A DNA stretch of 64,000 bases from Pyxicephalus adspersus (taxonomy: Eukaryota > Chordata > Amphibia > Anura > Pyxicephalidae), in the NCBI RefSeq assembly GCF_032062135.1, contig NC_092858.1, positions 122,158,296 to 122,222,295 on the forward strand, in the 5' to 3' direction. The notes beneath the pieces were generated by a model. That model searched no databases and was not told where the DNA came from. It saw only the letters and a program-made list of their open reading frames with translations. Position 1 is the first letter of the stretch, and each line of letters starts with the position of its first letter. A program made the position numbers and the translations under genes. This document shows, piece after piece, positions 23,579 through 35,215 of the stretch.

Positions 23579-24612
23579 CATTCAGTCTTGGTGGTTCCAG
23601 AGCCAAATTTCACGCCCCCTATATACTGAACTGGGCACAGGATTTAGGTATTACTTTCTCCCCAGACCACAGAGATCAAGTGCTACCAATATCTCACTCC
23701 TCCTACATGAGCTCAATGTACCAGGAGACGTGTTATAAAATTTTGACCAGATGGTATAGTGTCCCTACCTGATTAAACTCCATGTTTCCTGAAACCTCAG
23801 ATTTATGCTGGAGATGAGGTGAGAGTAGAGGTCATTTCCTTCACATCTTTTGGGAGTGTCCCAGAATCTGCCCTATTAGGGAGAAAGTCTACAGACTCCT
23901 TCCCAAGGTTTATAGATATGTGGATTACATTTGACGCCGGGTTCTTCCTGTTGCACCATCACAATATCCGGAGGAAAGTTTATCATTAGTCCCCATTGAT
24001 TGGACTAGTGGATGCAGCGAGAGCATGCATTCTGGCTTTGTGGAAACAAACTGGAATACCTAGTATTACCCAATGGCTGCAACGGGTCAATGACATATAT
24101 GTGATGGAAGATTTGACCGCCTCTTTAAGTGGCACTGAGGAGGTGACCAACCAGAGATGGTTCTTTTGAACCATGTTCAGGGATTCTGCAGACTATTTGA
24201 ATGTGCTTTGAGCTAATTCTTAGCTAACACATGATTGCATTATAGAGATGAACCTTACGTGCTAAAGGAGATATTCCTAGTAGCTATGCACTTGCCTAAG
24301 TTTCTGAACAAGTCCCTTGCCCTATCTTTCCTGTATCCCTTTTTCCTACCCTACCTATCTTAGTGTAGATTCCCATAGTATTCCAAACAAAAAATTTACA
24401 AAATGAGGTATAAGTCCAGGAGGACAAGTTTCATGTTTATTATGTTTTATTTGCTATAAATGTCATGCCATGTACTAAATTGTTTATTGTGGTTTTGATT
24501 TTTCTTTGTTACCATTCTGTATTGTTGGAATATCTGTTTGACATTTGTATATATTTATACCGTGTACTGTATGTTTTTCCTTGTACTTACCTAAAAAAAG
24601 TTTAAATAAAAA
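23579..24612 (+). mobile_element. L1-type LINE, 5'-truncated, with 14-bp target duplication
   Basis: The element lies between two copies of AAAAAACATATTTT (23565-23578 and 24613-24626) and ends in an A-rich tail after AAAAAAAGTTTAAATAAAAA. It carries the decayed C-terminal part of an L1 ORF2, then a 3' UTR of about 430 bases. A long target duplication, an A tail and 5' truncation are the classical signs of target-primed reverse transcription. The perfect duplication suggests a younger age than the L2 copy. Confidence 0.9.
23580..24168 (+). pseudogene. L1 ORF2 C-terminal remnant
   Basis: Translated pieces match the end of L1/Tx1-type ORF2. The cysteine-rich knuckle is visible as DLCWR, a stop, then GESRGHFLHIFWECP. 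In the usual C-x-x-C...H-x4-C motif the second cysteine codon is now TGA. Downstream are PIREKVYRLLPK, then FLLHHHNIRRKVYH, GLVDAARACILALWK, SITQWLQRVNDI and a final QRWFF before a stop at about 24168. Several stops and frame changes make it non-functional. The full protein would be an endonuclease and reverse transcriptase. Confidence 0.8.
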
Positions 24613-24626
24613 AAAAAACATATTTT

Positions 24627-27600
24627 AGTGGCTACCATGAAGAACAAACACAAATTCCAGACCGCAGGGATTTATTTTATAGAACCCTAACAGCACCTTG
24701 TCTCTGGTTGCTTCCACCCGTAGAATAAAGGAGAAACCAAATGAGTACCAGAAAATGTTTTTACTTTTGCTATATTGATTACTCTAAAACTTGATCTTTT
24801 GACTGTGTGACCATGACAGTCTGTTCTTACAAGCTCTTACAGAAATGTGAATTTGACAAAGATTTATGTAAACCACCAAGCAACATTTACAACCAAACTA
24901 ACTAGTTTAAATTTGGAAAAGAAGTACAACAGTGCTGTATAGTGTCACCTGGCCTAAATAATTTATATGCTGAATGCAAAATACTGGTTTAGATGAATCC
25001 CGCGCTGGAATTATAATTGTTTGAAGCAACATAAACAACCTCAGATATAGCGATGATGACTGAAAGTGAGAAAGAATTCAGGAGCCTATTGATGTTGCTT
25101 AACAAAAAATAAATACAATGCCATATATTCTGATTAATCCTCCGCACATGGATCAGGAAGAAGTGGAAGTAGTGACAGATATTTTGCTCCTGGTTTTTAA
25201 AAAATCTCTGCAGCCAAAAGATTAAAACGAATGCTATGACAAATCTAGATAAGATACTAAAGAGTGAACATTACTAACAGAGATTAGGATTTAAGGCTAT
25301 AGTATTTCAAATAGTAACATACCACTGGATTGGAAACAAGGCTGTGCATAAAAAAGCAATGATTTTGATTTAATTATTGATTTATGTTTGAGAAAATGTT
25401 TGCCAATTCCCCATACTGCAAATATATTGTATTAGTCAAAACTTAAAGAAATCAGATCAGATTGATAATTAGAAGGACATGTAAATTAAGAATAAAGAAA
25501 CAAATGTAAATTGAATTAGTATTATTCTTCAGTATTGATTGTACATTGTAAGTGTATAATGTTGTATTTATAAAAAAAACTGAAAATGGAAAAAAACATA
25601 ATACTTTGGCCACATAACGCCAGGACAAGGCTTGCTGGAGATGACACTGATGTTGGTAAAAACTGAAGCAAAGAGGAGAACAGCAGCCGTAGCTAAAATC
25701 AATAGGCAGAATTCATGAAGCCCAAGTATATGTCCATGCAACAGTTCAGAGAAGCAGTGCCTATCAATAATGCCTGGAGTGCTAGAAATTCAAAAGAACA
25801 TGTAGAATTGCAATTGATTAATTAACTGAAAATGGCACAATACCACAATTTGATTAAACTATCCTTTTTCTTAATACAATTGGCAGTCTCAGATAGACAG
25901 GAAAATACAATTGGCAGTGCTTATTACAAACCAGCAAGTTATAGAGCCAACCTTTGAACTGCCCCATAGCCACATGTGTTATGGGATAACTTGCACCTGT
26001 TTTATCACACAACTATAGTGAAAGCAAGAAAATCTGCTGCTGAATAGGGAAAAACCAATTTATTCAATTATACTCCGCAGTTTTAAGGATCGTTTTTATT
26101 TAAACATCGGATTCTATCAGCCTGTACCCTCTCCACTTGCTGTATTTTAGCATTAATCATCTTACTGATATTTGACAAAGCCTTCCCTTAAAACTGCACA
26201 ACCATGGGGATAGAATTCATTCATTCCACTTATGCCAAGATGTTCACAGAGAGCTGTGAGGCTGTCATAATCCCTATACTAATCAGATGTACTGATAAAA
26301 AAGATTTATCTATTATATTTTCATTATTTGAAACCAGAATAAAAATAATTTTAATAACTTTTATGTAACATCAATAGTAATGATTTTGATTTGCATTTTT
26401 CCCTCAGAATAGGCCATACTTGCTGCTTCCCTGGATTTAATATTAAAGAAATAAAAATTACAGTCATCTCAGGTACTCAGCAAGAATATTAGTTGAATGG
26501 ATGGCAAAAACACAATATATATCATTAAAAGAAATGGAAAAAAACTGTAGTTCCTTAAATGCAACCCTGGGTCATTCCAGCATGATAGAATTTTTCAAGG
26601 AAGTTTTCCAGGAAAAAATGTGTTTCTTTTGTATTATTACCATGAAGACACATTTTGAAATGGAAATACAAAAAAAAAAAAAATGGAAGTGGAAACATTG
26701 GATCAAAAGTCGCAGTAATTCTAGAAGAAAGAAAAAATAACATAGAGAAAACCAAATCATAATCTTTATTCCAAAATCTACTTAATTGAAAAATAGAAAG
26801 AAAAACTCATTAAAATATTATTAACACAGAGATAATACATAAAAACAACAGTTCTACTATTATATACTATTATTAACAGTATAATCAAATACTCTGACCA
26901 CTTTTTTTTCAGGTTTTTTCCCAAGACTTTCCATGAAAGGAGGTTGAATAATAATATTTTACTGTAACACTGAAACAACTTTAGGGCCTTCTCCATTTCA
27001 CATTAGGTTTAGACACCTCTGAGATCAATAAGAAATACCAGGTGCATTTGACCCACAGTTGACATTCTTTAAACCTGCTTTTGACCTTCTTCAACTGGGT
27101 TTTTTTATTCATGTACATATAAAGTAAGTAAGTAAGGTAATTGTAAATCCCCTGAATATTGTCAAAAAAAATTGGTGAATTCAAGTCAAAAAATAAAAAT
27201 ATTTATTTTTTTTTATTAATCCATATTTGAAAAATAGCTTATAGCTAAAAATTTTCTATTTTAGTAAAAAGAAAAAAAACTTGGAAAACATGCAACCTGG
27301 CTGGTCAGGTAAAGAGGATGCAATAAGAATATGACCTGAACTTAGACTCTGTGTGTTCCCTTAATAGTGGGGCAGGGACAGTTTTACACATATTACAAAA
27401 CTAAATGTGCTTTTCCCTTTTCTTAAAAAAGAAGGGAGATTTAGTGATGGTACTACTGTGCTGGGTATTGTTTTCCTTGCTGTAGACAAAGCTGTAACTG
27501 AGCACTCACAGTGGAAGGATCTCCCTTTTCATCCATTCTGTAAATATGTACTTTCTCCTCCTTTTTAATTAATACACTACCAGTTTTAGGATCACAAATC

Positions 27601-29280
27601 CACAAGTCATGAAGAAGGAAACCTTACTGCTCTACTAAAATGGTTGCCTTCACACAGCAAGAAGCATGGAAAAAGATATAGCAGGTCAGTAATAGAGTTG
27701 AGAACAGGTACATGAAGCCTATAGGCAATATTAGTAAATACTCCTTTGTCTTTTGCTTGCCTTTATTTGGAACAGCTTCTACATATATTAAGTTCTTTGA
27801 AATATTTGCAAAAACTTTGCTAAGTTATTCATATATTTTACATATTTTTAGGTATTTTCTACAAACATTGGTGTATATTTCAAACTTTTCATTTTAGTGC
27901 TTATATTCCACATTGAAATTATCAGAGCTTTATAAACTCTATTGTAATTCTTGCATTTCTGTTTTTCGTTTCTTTTCGTATTACTATCTATGTTAGCTAT
28001 TCTGCTTATAGTGTCAGTCAACAGAATACAATGCAGCAGTACAGATGTTGAAATGTAGTTTGGATCAGGGTATTCCTGACATTAGGGCAGTCTGTCAGCC
28101 GAGCTGTTTTAATTTTTAATATCTTACCGTCTGAAGACTCCTTTTAGAATCACAAATACACAGCATACAAAATACCCGTGCAATCTCTAGATAACAGTTG
28201 CAGAAGTCTGTAATTAAGTTTTAGCAAAGTGTAAATGCAGCATATACCGCCCTGCAAGTCCTAGAGAAGGAGATTGTGGCTAAGAAGATGATAATAACAC
28301 CATGCAGCTCAGGTTGCTGGTTACCGTGGAATAAATCAATATTAATTTTATAGTGTTACAACACTATTGATCTCCAATTAAACAACAGACATAAAGGGTT
28401 ACAGATATAAGAACAATTTAAAATTTAACAAAGTAAAAAGTATTCTAGAAAAAAATATGTTTACTTGTTATATAAAAGAAAAAGAGGTGTAAGCACTTCA
28501 TAAAATAATTATATTCATTCATTTTTTATGAGATTCAGGATGATTCATATATATCAGAATAAATATAAGGATCTGGTTTGATTTGGCCTATATCTTGTAT
28601 GTCTCCTCTGACTATTAGCTCTTCCCCAATACCTATTGTCTGTTTATCTCTTAAGTTACATGTATTTTATTAGTAGTTAAAGGTTAATTTTTTTTGCTGG
28701 AAACAATCTTTGTCAATTGTTTCCAGTGGCAGTAGAACAAGCGAGTGCTGTGCATGCAGTATTGTTTAGTTCAATGGGGAGGGAAGGACCCCACTGTATC
28801 CCACTTAATAGGATATGACAGCAGTAGTCCCCACTTGGTCACTTAGTAAATCACCATTACAAGTCACTACATGATGACAGAAGATCCTTTTATATGGTGG
28901 TTGCCTTTTTAAGGCAGCTAAATGGAGCTGGAACTGTTGGAGATATTTTTCCCGGTGGACACTTCAAATAAAAACAAATAAGCTAGTCCTATTACCATTC
29001 ATCAAATGAGACCAAAATCAGGTCAGGCCCATAGCAATTTTCCTCCTTCTACACTGTAGAGATTACAAAATTGGTATGTTCTATTCACCAGCAAACTCCA
29101 CTGAAGGGAGGAAAACTTTTCTTCCAAATTATTCATATTTTAGTGCTATTAGGACTGAAATTGTTAGAAAAATGCAAACACATTCTGTAAACATACTGAA
29201 AGCTGGGGTGAGGGTAACATTAAAAATAGAAAAGTTATTTAAATAAAATACTAAAAGAATGCCCCCCTGTGTTTTTTTAA
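24627..29280. other. AT-rich stretch, no recognised genes or elements
   Basis: Long ordinary AT-rich DNA. Parts at about 26090-26290 and 28090-28345 have more complex, repeat-free sequence and could be conserved non-coding elements. A palindrome at 28697-28726 is listed separately. The frames near 26555-26760 arise from A/T-rich low complexity. Confidence 0.4.
28697..28726. repeat. Short hairpin, CTGGAAACAAT family (copy 1)
   Basis: A perfect 11-bp inverted repeat, CTGGAAACAAT and ATTGTTTCCAG, with an 8-base loop. Similar hairpins occur at 32415-32444 and 58932-58960, so it is probably the core of a dispersed MITE. Confidence 0.6.
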
Positions 29281-29310
29281 CCCCCCCCCCCACACCCACA
29301 CACACACACA
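29281..29310. repeat. Poly-C and (CA)n tract
   Basis: Eleven C, then CACACC and (CA)n, running into poly-A. Confidence 0.9.
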
Positions 29311-31743
29311 AAAAAAGAATTACCATCCTGGCACACAAAACATGTGGTTTGGTAACCCCCTTGGAAATGCTGTGGCTGTGTGTGAGCATGAAGCCCCTTT
29401 GCTATGAAAATACAAGGTATTGAGTATTAAAGGTAACCAGAGGCACCCTGATTTCTGGTGGAATCCCCCAAAACACCCAATGGGACCAGATATTACAGGA
29501 AGAGGCACACAATTGCTGCCCCCTTTTCCTGGCTATTTAGTCTGTATGTCTGGAAAAGAGTTGGTAGTTGAAATATTAAGGGGGAGCGTCACTTGTTATT
29601 TCATGAGTTAAAAAAAAAGTCTAGAATACTGGAATATAGGTCCAGAGAGGTGGAAGTCATTCATGTTATAAACAACTTCATTCATGAAGTCATTCATGTT
29701 ATAAACAACACTGTTGTTTATAAAACTAAAGGCAGTCAGGGAAACAGTTGGATTTGTCTCTTTGTAACAAAGCCTAATGCTGCACTTAATTCCCTCTCAG
29801 ACAGCACACTGCATAGAAGACACGTCAGATGCTTCAACAGTGAGCAAGATATCACCAGTGGTTCAGCCAACACACCTATAGTGTATATACACCTATAATA
29901 TAGTCAATGCTGTCCTTTTTTGTGAGTCATTAAAAAGGAGCCTTCCATTAGTGATGCCTCCTTCTGATGACCCCAACCCTGTGGTTCTGAGCACAACATT
30001 TGAGCACAACATTGTAAGTAATACTGTCACCACAACTAGGATTTAGGAAGTATAAAATGTCCCACTAGAAGAGTGACCCATTTACTCCTTCTTGCCTTTA
30101 GCACCCAACCTTCCTCACTTTCCTGCCACCTCTGCCTAACAGAGATTTTAAAGGCAAATGTACAACGTGCACCCCAAATAAAAAAATTTGTTTTTTTATA
30201 ACAAAAACAAAAAAAAAAATACATGGATGAACCAGACATAAGATATATTTATCACCGATTTTCAAAAATAAAAGACTGCAAATTGTCTGTTGGGTCTGAA
30301 CTGTGAACACATGGTGGGTACACATGTAATACTTCGAATTACACATTTGAAGCCCTCCATGCTGCAGTCAACAGTAATGTAGCACTGTATGGTTCCTCTT
30401 ACTTACATCTCTTCCCAAACTGCTCCAAAACTTTAATAAATGGCTGCTGGTAACAGAACCTTTTCAATGAGGAGGACAGGGCATACCAAAGCCCCCATTA
30501 TTGGCCATTCTAACCCCCTTGACCACATTGGAATAGTTGTTGAAGGCATTACAGATCCTTTAAAATTTTCAGTGGCAAATTTCCACATGCCGATCTTTTG
30601 GATCTTTGAGAATTGCAGTGTGTATGTTTTCCATGTGTTTGCATAGGCTTCTCCCCATGCTTTCTGGTATGTTTAGGTATTTTATCACAAGAGTGTCTGC
30701 AATTGGTTGCACCTTTATTTGTACGTAATTGATTTTGTCAGAGACTTTAGACATGTAAACATTTACTAACTAGTAGTTACTAATGTGAATAGTTCAATAT
30801 AAATACAGGCCTGTGTGCTGAGAATATCTCACCTAGTTATTATAGGTTCTGAGAACAGTGGCATCTAATGGTTCTTCTGTAAAAGTAAGGAGGAATTTGG
30901 CCAAATAATAAGAAAGCACTTGTTGATGCTGAAGAAGTAACACAAATTGAAATATATGTAATATTACATCCTTTATTCAAGTATCAGAAATCCATTAACA
31001 CCAGGTTCCATATGCCCTTCGAAACAAGGCCATGTTATGTGGTCTCCTCAAAAACTCTTTGAATACAATGTAAGTCAATTTCTTGAAAAGGTGTCCTTAA
31101 ATCTCGCAGACTCAAATGTAAAGTCAATGATCAAACTGTTTTCTCTTCTTCTAAATCACTTCTGATGTCAACTTACGTTTGTCAGTTTTTTCCATTTTCA
31201 AGGTTAAAGTTCATTTCATTGTGATTCACACAAGTCATTTAAAGCTACTAAAAGTGTCTTAAACTGTTATTTTTACGTATTGCATAGACTGAAGATAAAT
31301 GTTTCAAAACCTCTAAAGTGTAAGGAAATCTGAGACTTCTGTGACTTGCTATTGTTATTTTGTGAGAAAACATTGGTTTCAGAGTCAAACAATGCATTTC
31401 ATTCCAAAATTGTTCAACCAAATGTCGCTGTAAACCTGACTTTCAAGCTGTAAGATACTGTAAAAATTATAGGCAGCTTGTTAACATTTGCAAACTGTTT
31501 CTACAGATACTTTATTTACATAATAATGGCTTGATCCATCCCTAATAATGTTACTGAAGAGATTCCAAGTTTACAAAAAGTTTACAAAAACTTTAGCTCT
31601 ATATTTCCCAGGATTCAGTCAATGCCAGGGGGAATATACTGTAGAGCAGTGACTCCCAACCCTATTAAAAAAAATAGGTACTTACCATCAGGATGGTGGT
31701 GTGATTGAAGCTTCTTCCTCATGGAATAGCAAAACATCTGCAA
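29311..31743. other. AT-rich stretch with a small local duplication
   Basis: No genes were recognised. The local duplication at 29653-29723 is listed separately. The rest has no identifiable family. Confidence 0.4.
29653..29723. repeat. 24-bp direct duplication followed by a perfect hairpin
   Basis: GAAGTCATTCATGTTATAAA plus CAAC occurs at 29653-29676 and again at 29686-29709. The second copy leads into an 11-bp perfect inverted repeat, TTATAAACAAC and GTTGTTTATAA, with a 3-base loop (29699-29723). It looks like a local template-switch product. Confidence 0.8.
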
Positions 31744-31982
31744 AATATTTGCATAAACTGTCACAAATTATATCCGTGACATAACACTTGGTACCAGGAG
31801 TGGGGTTTGATGTGTGCAAACTAGAGATATTGATGATAGTTACTGCATTGTTTTATCTATCTGTCTTTATTATTAAATAGTATAATCTTTCAAGTCTTTG
31901 TGTTATCTCTCTTTGTACACTTCAAATTCAACCCATCAATATTTGCATAAACTGTCACAAATTATATCCGTGACATAACACT
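31744..31982 (+). mobile_element. LTR-retrotransposon remnant with tRNA-Leu(UAA)-type primer binding site
   Basis: Two identical 45-bp segments (31744-31788 and 31938-31982) both contain ATATCCGTGACATAACA and read as the end of an LTR. After the first, the LTR end ...ATAACA is followed by CT and then TGGTACCAGGAGTGGGGTT at 31789-31807. From memory this is complementary to the 3' end of vertebrate tRNA-Leu(UAA), so it would be a minus-strand primer site at the normal spacing. The second copy is preceded by R/U5-like sequence (TCTTTATTATTAAATAG). The internal genes are deleted and only the two LTR ends and the primer site remain. Confidence 0.65.
31789..31807 (+). promoter_or_regulatory. Retroelement primer binding site (tRNA-Leu UAA type)
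   Basis: TGGTACCAGGAGTGGGGTT begins with the obligatory TGG, which pairs with the tRNA's CCA. It matches the complement of a CCCCACTCCTGGTA acceptor and T-arm end. It starts two bases after the CA that ends the LTR. This identification rests on recall of the tRNA-Leu(UAA) sequence. Confidence 0.65.
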
Positions 31983-32414
31983 AATTATCTAGCAAAATAT
32001 TAAACATGCTGTTTGTCTCACTGTGTCCTTTTGCAGATTGATTCCTGAATAGGGGAGTGTTTATTATAGCCACCTAGTGAGATCTCAGTGTGTTGAATGG
32101 GAATTGTGTGAAGTTTGGCTGACCATCTAATCCCATGTAAGCAAAAATACTGTTTTTTCCCTTTTATTTTCTTGGGTACTGTTGGAACAGTCAATTGTAA
32201 TTTATTTTTCAATATTGTCTATATGCATTTTTGCTTGGTATGCCGTCCTATTAATAATCCATTCTAATTCAGTGAAGGGAGATACTTAAACTAACCCTAA
32301 TGCCTTTCCAGAGGGCTACAATTGCATGTATACAATGATTTGTGATATTACCATATAAAGATCCACTATATGATTTTTTTGACTATTATACCATGCTTGT
32401 TTATTCATCTGTTA

Positions 32415-32444
32415 CTAGAAACAATCATGTAAGATTGTTTCCAG
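32415..32444. repeat. Short hairpin, CTGGAAACAAT family (copy 2)
   Basis: CTAGAAACAATC and GATTGTTTCCAG form a 12-bp stem with one mismatch around a 6-base loop. It is followed by CTCTGTACAGGGCTTTAGGG, comparable with CATCTGTACGGAGTTTTTTA after the third copy. Confidence 0.6.
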
Positions 32445-32797
32445 AGACATTTCTATAACGACCTCTGTACAGGGCTTTAGGGTGCCATTTGAGTATTGAT
32501 TATGTCTTTGGGGTTTTATATATCTAAGCTGGATCATTTCATTCTCATGTTAGAAATAATACTCTAATAGGAGATAAATACATATTTTGAACATGTTGCA
32601 CTGGAGATTCTTCAGCAGCCTGGAGGTGACAGCATTCATACGAAAGCAAAAAAAAGGCTTTTATTCCCATAATAAAGCTTCCAGTATAGTTAACATAGTG
32701 AATATATGATCAGGAACCACTCTAGCTGGTTCTTGATCATCAGTTAGGATCTTAAGATATCAGTGACAGCTAGCATTACAAGCCATCAGCTGCACAA

Positions 32798-32990
32798 AGG
32801 GCCTTATTTATAAAGCTATCCAAGACTGGGGAAGATAGACTATCATGGGTGAACCCGAGTAATCCAGCAAACCTGAAATGGATTTGGTCAATTATTATAA
32901 ACATTTGCTAAATATTAGGAAAATATTTTAAACATCTATTTCAGGTTTGCTGGATCATCCAGTTTCACCCATGATATCTTCCCAAAGTAT
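32798..32990. mobile_element. Fold-back MITE, family A (diverged subfamily)
   Basis: The left arm (GGGCCTTATTTATAAAGCTA, later TATCATGGGTGAACCCGAG and AATCCAGCAAACCTGAAATG) is mirrored by the right arm (TTTCAGGTTTGCTGGATCAT, then CAGTTTCACCCATGATATCT). The arms are about 80 nt, so the whole element can fold into a single long hairpin. The TATCATGGGTG variant distinguishes it from the copy at 34992. Confidence 0.7.
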
Positions 32991-34278
32991 TTATTGGTTG
33001 GAGGAAGCAAACATTATAAACACATCACTTGGAGCATTTATATACAAATGGGTATGGGTGGGTATTAGGGGGCTGAGATGAATTTAAACATGTTCATTAG
33101 ATTTATCAGACATTATTTATAAAGATATTTATACTAGTGTTAAAGAGGGACACTTGAGGAAGAAATTAGGACAATTTTGATTTGATTGTAAAACGGTCAG
33201 TTTCTTCAGATGAAAGATAAGCATTGAATAATCCAATTTTACTAAGAAAGAGTGGTGTAACGATTTGGGCAGAATTGCAGTCTCTAGAATGCTGACCTTA
33301 TCCTCATTTTAGAAACATTGATCCACGTATCATTCTAAATTAATTAACCATTCTTTTCTATATCAACATGTTGAGATTGTTACAATCTGCCTGGCTAAGG
33401 TTAGCTAAAACACTTTATTAACATTATTAAAATTTCTAGATTAAATTGCTGGTTTTAAAAGAAATGTCAAATTATATTTGTTACTTGCAATGATTGCACG
33501 GTGGCGCCATTTTTCTTGCTTTAATCCCAGCTGTAAAAAAAAAGAAGCTTACTTCAAAACAAATGTTTACAACTTTAAAGTGAGTTAGGTTAATGCATTC
33601 ACTTTATTGCAAATCCAATATACACTCCTTTAAGTGGCATAGAAAGAAAAATAAGCTTCACAACTAGCAGCTGAGCTGTATATATCAATAACTGGCATTT
33701 ACAATACATTTGGACCAAAAGACTGTGAAAGGTCAGTGAACTTGAATTTACTTACAATTTCACATTGAAAGGAATCATAGGTTATCTCTAGGACAGGGTA
33801 ATGGTTATATCAAGATAACTACAATACTTTGCTACAGACAATAAACTGATAGAAATACTGAACGATATCTCATATTATTCTGTCATTAATAGGGAAGTTA
33901 GGTGATGACAGGTAATCAGACGTGAAATTTCACATACGTGGATCGCCAACATAGCTATATAGCCTCTTGTAAGTGTTTTTAAAAAACAATTGCCCTATTA
34001 AACATTCTGCTGAGTGAATAAAGCAGAGCTGAATATTCTAACACAGAAACCCTATTTTTTATTGATATGACTATATTAAAGGAAGGAAGGTGAATCCTTA
34101 TTGACTACTATTGGTTATGTAGCTTTACATATCATTACATATAAAAGTATTTCTAATGATGTTAATATTGTTATTTATAAAGAAATAGTCATCTTTTTGC
34201 CAATTAACCTTTTTGACATTCAGGAACACACTCTATACTGTCTTTTAGTTAGATCATGCCATAGAGAATATTTAATGG

Positions 34279-34672
34279 TACAGGCACTCTTCGGGTTAAG
34301 GATATCCAACATACGGACACCTCCTAGATAGGAACGGGGCTTCCCTGTGAGCAGAACAGAGGCTTAAATGGGGGAGGGGGTGGTGATCTTAAGGACTGAG
34401 CTTTTCTGCAAACTCTTGTAACTATTTAATGACCAAGACAAACTCTGCAGTTGTTTCCTTTTGCATATCAAAGCATAGCTTGCTCCAGAAGTTAATGAAT
34501 GTCTAGGCTCCATAACTCTTTTTTTTTTTTTGCTTTGTGTGCGATTAACTCACAGTGAGGATTTTTTACAGTAACTGACACCGCACTGCCTAACAAAATG
34601 TTCAGACAAACATTTGTCCTATTTGCATTGATTAAAATAATGTACCTGTCCCAACTTACATCCTTACAGCCT
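34279..34672. mobile_element. TIR-type interspersed repeat, truncated at the right end
   Basis: It begins TACAGGCACTCTTCGGGTTA. I recognise this as the TACAGGCAGTCCCCGGGTTA terminus of a dispersed amphibian repeat. The interior (GGACTGAGCTTTTCTGCAAA, CTCTGCAGTTGTTTCC, AGCTTGCTCCAGAAGTTAAT, GTACCTGTCCCAACTTACAT) also fits that family. The inverted right terminus is missing. It is non-coding. The family assignment is from memory. Confidence 0.55.
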
Positions 34673-34991
34673 TCCTCCTAATTTTAATTTCAAAGAACAA
34701 TGAAAACATTATTTCATTTTTACCAATTGGCTTTGGGGCTAATTCACACTGGCAGTTAGGTTGTGGTCGCTTCTGGGAGATGCCAGCTGTCACGTGCAGA
34801 AGCTGGTTCTTTTTGAACCAGAGTTGCCATGGGAGAGCTTGAGCTTCTAGCAAAGTGCCAGCCATGGGGAGCAGTGCAAAATCAGGCAATGAAGAGGCAA
34901 ATGTGAACCTGCCATTTTTCATAATAATTTACCCCTTTGTAAATTGGCTGTAGTTGTAGCTTACGTAGAGCTATGGTCTTTCTGCATCACA

Positions 34992-35215
34992 GGACCTGAT
35001 TTATTAAAGCTCTCCAAGGCTGGAGAGAATACACTTTCACCAGTGAAGCTGGGTGATCCAGCAAACCTGGAATGGATCTCGTCCAAGATTCAAGACATTT
35101 GCTAGCAAAATGCAAATGACTTTAGAGAATTCCATTCCAGGTTTGATGGATCTCCCAGATTCACTGATGAAAGTGCGTTCTCTCCCGCCTTGGAAAGCTT
35201 TCATAAATCAGGCCC
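34992..35215. mobile_element. Fold-back MITE, family A (complete copy)
   Basis: The arms at 34992-35076 and 35131-35215 are inverted copies about 85 nt long (left end GGACCTGATTTATTAAAGCT, right end inverted GGGCCTGATTTATGAAAGCT), with a loop of about 54 nt. CACAG stands at both edges (34988-34992 and 35215-35219, if the element is taken as 34993-35214), a possible 5-bp target duplication. The element has no coding capacity. Other copies are at 4008, 32798, 49065, 50061 and 50161. Confidence 0.8.

Larger units (their letters stand above)
31983..34278. other. AT-rich stretch around a fold-back MITE
   Basis: Apart from the hairpin at 32415 and the MITE at 32798 nothing was recognised. No gene-like frame is present. 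Confidence 0.4.
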
